Part shown: in pieces, positions 58,380-64,000 of the stretch
How positions within the stretch are numbered: position 1 is the first letter of the stretch
Layout: every line of letters begins with the position of its first letter
DNA from: Synaphobranchus kaupii
Lineage: Eukaryota; Chordata; Actinopteri; Anguilliformes; Synaphobranchidae
Direction: 5' to 3'
Length of the DNA stretch: 64,000 bases
Assembly: GCA_029718625.1 (NCBI GenBank)
Contig: CM056395.1
Span: forward strand, 22,916,135 to 22,980,134
Made by a program: the position numbers and the translations under genes
The notes under the pieces: model-generated
The model's input: the letters and a program-made list of their open reading frames with translations, nothing else
Told to the model about the DNA's origin: nothing
Databases searched by the model: none

Positions 58380-58960
58380 GGGGCGGCATCTGCTATTTTC
58401 ATTTAATTATGCAGCTCAAACTTGAAAGCAAACAGATTCAAAGTCTGCCTTTTGAAAATGCCATTGTTAATGCCGGCCAATATTTTTCTTCGCGTTCGCA
58501 ATAGTCATTCATTTGGCCTAATGGGAGAAATGTTTTGTCAAACCACTAATGTCCTGCATTATTCAGGCTGCCGTAATATAGGCCACTCTAAACACAGAGG
58601 AACGTTATTAACTGATTTATTTTAGCGTGGGAACTGGAAGTATTTTTTTAAAACACTTGTGTAATTTATGTGTTCCCTTTTTGCCTTATTCTTCCTCTTT
58701 GACTTTCTACCTCAGAAAGTTCCCATTAATGAGCAAGTAAAAACAAGCAGGCTAATCAAAAAGAGCACAGATGTTCTCTTTTGTGATGTCAACTCTTTTT
58801 AAAGTTCAACTGACTTCAAAAGGCATTTTTGCATTGTTATGTCAGAAAATCAAACAGGAGTCTTCCTGCTTTGTATAAACGTGCTGTAGAGAGGCAATTT
58901 ATTGCATCACTCATTTAAAATATGTATTGACTTTTCCCCTGAAAACCTAATATAAAAGCT
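58380..58960. other. AT-rich block, strongest conserved-element candidate
   Basis: About 580 bp with no repeat or transposon signature, even base mix and many TAATTA, CATTTAATTATGCAG and TAATGAG-like cores. By texture it is the best candidate in the window for a developmental enhancer. Inference only. Confidence 0.25.
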
Positions 58961-60159
58961 TCAATTAGAGTCGCTCACTAAAAGACAAGTTTTTTGCTGA
59001 TCACCAGTTTTCACTTTTTATTTTCGAATCGAGAGGGACCAAGATGTTCTTTAGAGAGATTTGCATCAAGATTTCTCATTGTATGTACAATTTAAAATCA
59101 AAGGAAAGTCCAGATGTTTGGATGTGCTGACTTCTCTTCCCGCATGTGTCTGGCGTGCAGCCAAATTTACCCTCATTAAAATTAAAAAGTTTGGCACTCT
59201 TCCATTCGGCCCAAGGTTAACCCCACTAGCTGGGGTGGGCTCACTCAAGTAGCCTGGGGCTCTGTACGGATGTACCCACGGTGGTGGCTAATAGCGTGGT
59301 TAACACACTGCTGGGTTCATTATGAGTGGGCTTTTACATTACATTGGGCTTGGCACATCACTGAATTTATGATTTAAAAAACATTTTAGTCTTTACGAGA
59401 AAAGCGTTTTAAGAACAATCTCTGCCTGTATGACTGTATCGTATATGCACTTATGACCGCTGTTATATATATACAGCAGTCATAACATTGCCCTTTCATT
59501 TAGTCCCTTATATGATATATATATATATATATACATTCAATTGTGAACTGAAAGGGTGTCGACCATACAAAGTGGAAAGTGCAAATTCAGTACAGTCTTA
59601 TGGATTGGGTCAGCAGAGATATGCAGCTTAATCGTCTCTGCGAATGTTGCCTCCTGGCTGTGCATTTTGGGTCTTGTATTCATTTGCGCTGTCAATGAGA
59701 AACGGCCTTGCTTGGTGCCGGGGCGTCTGCAAAAGGTGCTTGGGCTCGGCCGGTCATTAAGCGTCCTTCCTTCCCTCCGTGTCGTCCAGGGGTCTCTCGC
59801 CGCGAAAGAGCGGCGTGGAGTAACTGCTATTGATTTACGATCATCTCTGCAAAAATGGAGGTATTTTTCTTTTCTTTTTTTCTTTCCTCCAAAAAAGGGA
59901 TTCACTACTCAAAGGGACTTAATGAAGAGGCAGGGATGTTATTGTTACATAAAGCTGCTTTTGACGCAGCTGCCATCCACAAAGCCTGCCTGCAGAAGCT
60001 CTTGTTCTCTCGCGCTCTGGAGAAACGTCCAGAAAATAAATAAAACTTGTAAAATGAAGTCTTATGAACGTTTGACAATGCGAAACGCCCAATAACCCCA
60101 CCTAGGCTCATCATTTTGCCTAGATGCCTATAGATAGGGTCCAGCACTGTACCAAACCT
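58961..60159. other. Non-coding; AT palindromes 59440-59534
   Basis: TATGACCGCTG-TATATATA-CAGCAGTCATA forms a small hairpin at 59453-59485, and (AT)n lies at 59513-59533. No gene recognised. Confidence 0.45.
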
Positions 60160-60443
60160 GGGGCCACATGTATAAACAGTGCTGAGCAGACAAAATGCCC
60201 TCAGAAAGCTGCGTAAGCGAGTTTCTATGCAGAAATTCAGATATATAAAATAAGAGAATCTGCGTACCTCTGCACACGCTGGACACCATGCGTACGCAGT
60301 GTTTGGAGTCGGTGTGATATGGCGACACCGTGATCAAAAGACAGAGGGAGAAAATGCAAAACTTTGCGTAAGCAGGTTTCCGACTTTCTCCCTGAGCATT
60401 CTTTTACGCATTCTTTTACTCAGAGTTTTATACATGTGGCCCC
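60160..60443. mobile_element. MITE with GGGGCCACATGTATAAA ends
   Basis: GGGGCCACATGTATAAA at the left and its inverse TTTATACATGTGGCCCC at the right, perfect over 17 bp, enclosing 284 bp. The interior has TGCGTAAGC and TGCGTACG blocks in both orientations. No clear target duplication. The superfamily is uncertain (Harbinger-like by general form). Confidence 0.75.
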
Positions 60444-61288
60444 ATGGTCTTGAGAACCCCAAGGGTCTCTGCTTCTAGTGGTTGACCTGGCAAGCTGTTC
60501 TACACATTAACAGCTCATTGTGTGAAACACAATACATGTAATGTAATGAGTAATACAAGTAAAAAAATTCCTTCACTAGCGTCCACGTACGGGTCAATCT
60601 TATTCAAAACGAAATAGAAGAAGAGTTATCTATGCAGCCGGGAAGGAGAGTGTGTGGGTTTAATGGGGGTGGATGTATGGGTTATTTAGCTGTCAATGCT
60701 ATGGTAAGTATATTTTACAGGACCTTCAACTCAACCCACAGCTTCCCAACCTGGCCAGTGAAAACCGCGTGACTGTGCCCCCATTTTGGCCTTTTCGTTC
60801 CCCTTCAAAAAAATCTGCTCATTCATCTGCAACCCAAGAAGGGGTGGTGTTTTAAATTGAACAATAAATGCATTATATCCATTGGTTTCAAATAGGGAAA
60901 TTATCAGAATTGGGATGACACTTTGAGGTTTCGGATTAAAAGAAATCTATGTTTTAGAAGTACAGTTAAGAACGTGAGCTCCCAGCACAGCTCCAAAGGT
61001 ATTATTCTGTTACTGAAAGTTTGTTTCTTTTCACAAGTATATCTTATTTTCCAAGACTCCCATGCTTAACGGATAAGACTCAACTCTGGCAGAGAACAGG
61101 GGATGCATTTTAATAGGCACATATTCTTAATTGAATCCTATATAGATTTACTTTCCAATGTTTTATTTCTGTAATATGGCTACAAAGTGCCTGGAGCTAA
61201 CTAAGGGCCATCAGACCACTGGCAGACCTTTTATTTTTAATTAATTAATTATTTTTGTAACAATTTATTTTCATTATTTTAATTTTTT
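60444..61288. other. Non-coding, nothing recognised
   Basis: AT-rich. A short TTAATTAATTAATT run at 61238 precedes the LINE 3' tail. Confidence 0.5.
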
Positions 61289-63700
61289 TCATTGATTTTT
61301 TGATTGATTGATTGATTTTATTTTTTTTTCATTCGGTGTCATTGCATCACAAAAATGCCCAGCCCACATGGGCTTATAAGACACCATTATTTTCAACAGA
61401 AATAAACCAAGGCATAAAAGTTAAATAAATTAGAGGTGCACACAATCCAGAGCCTCTAAACATAAATTAACAAAAACAAAGCAGCATCAAACAGATTTAG
61501 ATCATAGAAAAAAAATACCAAGAGAGAAATAGCAAAGGGTCACACCCTCCAAAAGCCTAGACACAGACATATAAGTTACAATATTCATACAAAAAGCTGT
61601 GCTTGCCTTTTCTTCCATGCTTTCAAAATAAAGCTAGCAGTCTTAAATACTTCATTTTTGAATAGCCATAGTAATTTCTCACCATCACCGGCCCAAAACA
61701 ATTCAGGTTTATGTTTTTGCATTAAGTTAAACAAAGGAGTCCTCAGGTCATCATACAGTGTGCAATAAAACATAAAATGAAATTCATTTTCAACATCTTT
61801 TAAATTACACACTGTACATACCCTATGCTCTTCCGGCACAGCAGTATATCTACCTATTTCTATGGCAAGGGGCAGGACACCAGTTCTCAATTGAGCACAC
61901 AAAGACCTCTGGCTTCTCGATAAATAAGAGTAAATATAGGGCTCAGGACCATAGGATTGTTTCATCTGAACATATGACCTAAGCTTTGGTTTCAGCCATA
62001 TGTCATTTGCCCACTTCTCTTTGAAGTTAGGAAGTAACTTCTGCTTGATCATGTTAACATTACAGGGCAGCTTGTTCCTAAAAATGTACACCAAGTCAGC
62101 CTCCTCAAAAATAGAACACTGCTCTTTTGTCCAGGGGTGGTTATGTGCTTTATCCCAATTGAAAACCTTTTTTGTTATCCTACTCTCTGGCATATCAATA
62201 AGGCGATTCCAAAGCCGAACCATCTCCCCTTTCTGCCTGATCTCCAGAGGTTCCCATCCCATGTCTCCTTGAATTGCAAGAGTGGGGGCAAATTTATGTA
62301 ACCCAAGAAAGCACCGTATTGCCTTATTTTGAACAGAAATAGCTCTTTTAGCTTCTTTATATCCCCATACACCAGCTCCGTATATCAATATGGGGCATAC
62401 GCAAGAATCATACAGTTTGGAGTATACGGAGTATCCAAGATCTTTACAAGTTTTTAGTTTACTAACTATTGACCCAACCGCTCGCCCTGCAGAGTCAGCC
62501 AATAGACCAATCCCTTCCTCAAAACACATATATTCATCCAAAGTTAAACCCAGGTATTTATAATAATTACTTATCTCCAAAGACAATGCTCCGAATGAAA
62601 AATTGTGCAATGTTTGTGCAGTCCCCTTCTTTCTGAAGTGCATAATTTGAGTTTTGCTTTGATTAATTGTAAGTCTCCATTTGGAGCACCAGTTGTAGGC
62701 AATATTAAGCATTTTCTGCAAGTCGGCTTCAGACTCTGCAAGGCATATTATATCATCAGCATATAACAAACAACCAATAATTACATCAGCTTTAACACCA
62801 ACATTAGAGGCCTTGATCTGCTGGATGAGATCATTTACAAAAACTGCAAAGAGGGTGGGTGAAAGCACATCTCCCTGTTTCACACCAAAGGGTGTTGGGA
62901 ACCAACCAGTTGTCAATTCATTCACTTGTACACAAGCTACAGGGGAATAATATAGTGCTTTGATTGCTTTATAAAATGTACCATCTACACCAGCCTGAAT
63001 AAGTTTATAAAAAGAGCAGATCCCTATTAACCCAATCGAATGCCTTTTGAAAATCAATAAAACACACATATGTGGATTTTCTTTCTTTAATTCTAGCTCT
63101 GATAATTGAGGAAACTGTATAAATATGATCAATACAGGCTCTGTGTTTTCGAAATCCATTTTGTTCATCAGCGAGTAAACCTGACAAATACCGGGACAGC
63201 CTATTGTTTATAATACTGGAGTATATTTTATAAACCGTACTCATAAGACTAATGCCCCTGTAATTTAAAGGGATCCTAGGGTCATTCTTTGCAGACTTTG
63301 GGATGGGCTTAATAATAGACTTATACCAGAGTGTAGGAATGACACCATGTAGGAAACAGGTCTGAAATAAGCTAAATAACACAGGTAATACATTAGGAGT
63401 TTTAAGTACTTCATTATGCAAGCCCTCTACACCAACTGCTTTCCCATTTTTTGCCTTCTTAATAGCCAACGTAACTTCCTCCAGGGTGAGCCTGGCATTT
63501 AAGTGTTGATTTGGTGTGTAATTAGTTTGGTACATCTCCATCTCAAGTTTATTTTTTGTATTACATATATCAACCAAGAAATTCTCATCAAAAATGGGTG
63601 GGATACAATTCCCAGAAAACAAATTTGTAACAAATTTTGATTTGATTAGGTTGATTTTGTTTATTTCAGTATTTTTTCCACTTTCTTTTAGTGTAGTTTA
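61289..63700 (-). mobile_element. 5'-truncated LINE (non-LTR retrotransposon)
   Basis: The element lies on the minus strand. Its 3' end is a tail AATAAAATCAATCAATCAAT (61289-61325 on the plus strand as GATTGATTGATTTTATT). It is preceded by about 260 bp of 3' UTR that contains CCCATGTGGGCTGGGCATTT. The reverse transcriptase and C-terminal region are present. The endonuclease and any ORF1 are missing: the readable frame stops near 63695, and a G-rich minisatellite begins by 63756. A truncated 5' end is the usual outcome of target-primed reverse transcription. Confidence 0.9.
61585..63622 (-). pseudogene. LINE reverse transcriptase ORF, one frameshift
   Basis: Two overlapping frames make one protein of about 680 residues. 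The upstream frame (63622 to about 63012, open further to near 63690) carries the RT fingers IKPIPKSAKNDPRIPLNYRG, then LADEQNGFRKHRACIDHIY and motif A CFIDFQKAFDWVNRDLL with the first catalytic Asp. The downstream frame (about 63010 to 61585) continues YKLIQAGVDGTFYKAI, then GVKQGDVLSPTLFAVFVNDL, the YADD catalytic box (62752-62763), the thumb region WRLTINQSKTQIMHFRKK, and a C-terminal Cys-His pattern CTVCNLKDVENEFHFMFYC. The break is one extra base in a five-base A run (63009-63013, plus strand). The architecture suggests the I/Jockey group, clade undetermined. All visible catalytic residues are intact. Confidence 0.9.
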
Positions 63701-63755
63701 ATCTGAATTTCTGTGTCCTTTCTAGGGGATAGGGTGGTTCAGGAGGGTGGCGGGA

Positions 63756-64000
63756 GGGGGGGGGGGGGTAGGTTTGGGAAGGTGGGTGGGAGATTAGGTT
63801 GGGTTGATGTTGTGGGGGGTAGGTTTGGGGTGGTGGGTGGGGGATTAGGTTGGGTTGATGTTGGGGGGGGGGGGGGGGTAGGTTTGGGAAGGTGGGTGGG
63901 AGATTTGGTTGGGTTGATGTTGGGGGGGGTAGGTTTGGGAAGGTGGGTGGGGGGATTAGGTTGGGTTGATGTTGGGGGGTAGGTTTGGGATGGTGGGTGG
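63756..64000 (+). repeat. G-rich minisatellite, ~50-59 bp units, runs off window
   Basis: TAGGTTTGGGAAGGTGGGTG, then GATTAGGTTGGGTTGATGTT and a variable G run. Units start at 63769, 63820, 63879, 63930 and 63980. Length variation sits almost entirely in the poly-G. Glycine-rich plus-strand frames are translations of the repeat. Confidence 0.93.

Noticed and set aside
59556..60095. 179-codon plus-strand frame
   Set aside because: The longest non-repeat frame outside the LINE, but it has no recognisable domain, spans a CT-rich low-complexity part (SFLFFFPPKK) and has an antisense frame of similar length. Left as uncertain and probably non-coding.
63713..63982. Telomere-like repeat
   Set aside because: TTAGGTTGGG occurs within the units but true TTAGGG tandem arrays are absent; it is a G-rich minisatellite.

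Overview
The window looks like a stretch of vertebrate, most probably teleost fish, nuclear DNA that carries no convincing host protein-coding gene. The evidence is long (CA)n/(TG)n/(CT)n/(AT)n microsatellites, several fish-type transposon families (Tc1/mariner, hAT- and Harbinger-like short inverted-repeat elements, tRNA-derived SINE pieces, LINE 3' ends), vertebrate-style CpG-dense patches in an AT-rich background, and the absence of long open frames other than one transposon-encoded reverse transcriptase. The species cannot be named from the sequence.

Layout. 0-9 kb: mostly unique non-coding DNA with a long inverted-repeat element (248-766), a hAT-like MITE with a near-perfect 8-bp target duplication (1088-1292), a Harbinger-like MITE with TTA duplication (4389-4544), two CpG-dense patches and a G-quadruplex-prone GGGGGT array (7216-7269). 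9-16 kb: two same-orientation copies of the first exon of a transposase-like gene (9256-9652 and 11128-11620), SINE and LINE 3'-end relics, a tRNA-like SINE head and several long TG microsatellites. 16-24 kb: a conserved-looking AT-rich stretch, a CpG island candidate, an internally deleted Tc1 element (20143-20672), an X-box/CCAAT cluster, and a fold-back element. 24-34 kb: GC-rich poly-C-containing non-coding DNA, a LINE C-terminal fragment, a hAT-like MITE, a second CpG island candidate, and an exact 13 x 37-bp minisatellite. 34-45 kb: a 22/44-bp minisatellite with higher-order structure, further inverted-repeat elements, and a nearly perfect 102-bp-arm hairpin (44270-44494). 45-61 kb: microsatellites, a Tc1-like relic, an unexpanded relative of the 37-bp minisatellite locus, small tandem repeats, a third CpG island candidate, MITEs and AT-rich non-coding DNA. 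61.3-64 kb: a 5'-truncated LINE on the minus strand whose reverse transcriptase is broken by a single homopolymer frameshift, abutting a G-rich minisatellite that runs off the window.

Function. There is no operon-like organisation. The coding material is entirely mobile-element derived, and the likely host function, if any, is regulatory: candidate CpG islands, X-box motifs and AT-rich blocks that resemble conserved non-coding elements. These last calls are inference from composition and would need comparative alignment. No host-defence, secretion or other new multi-gene system was found.
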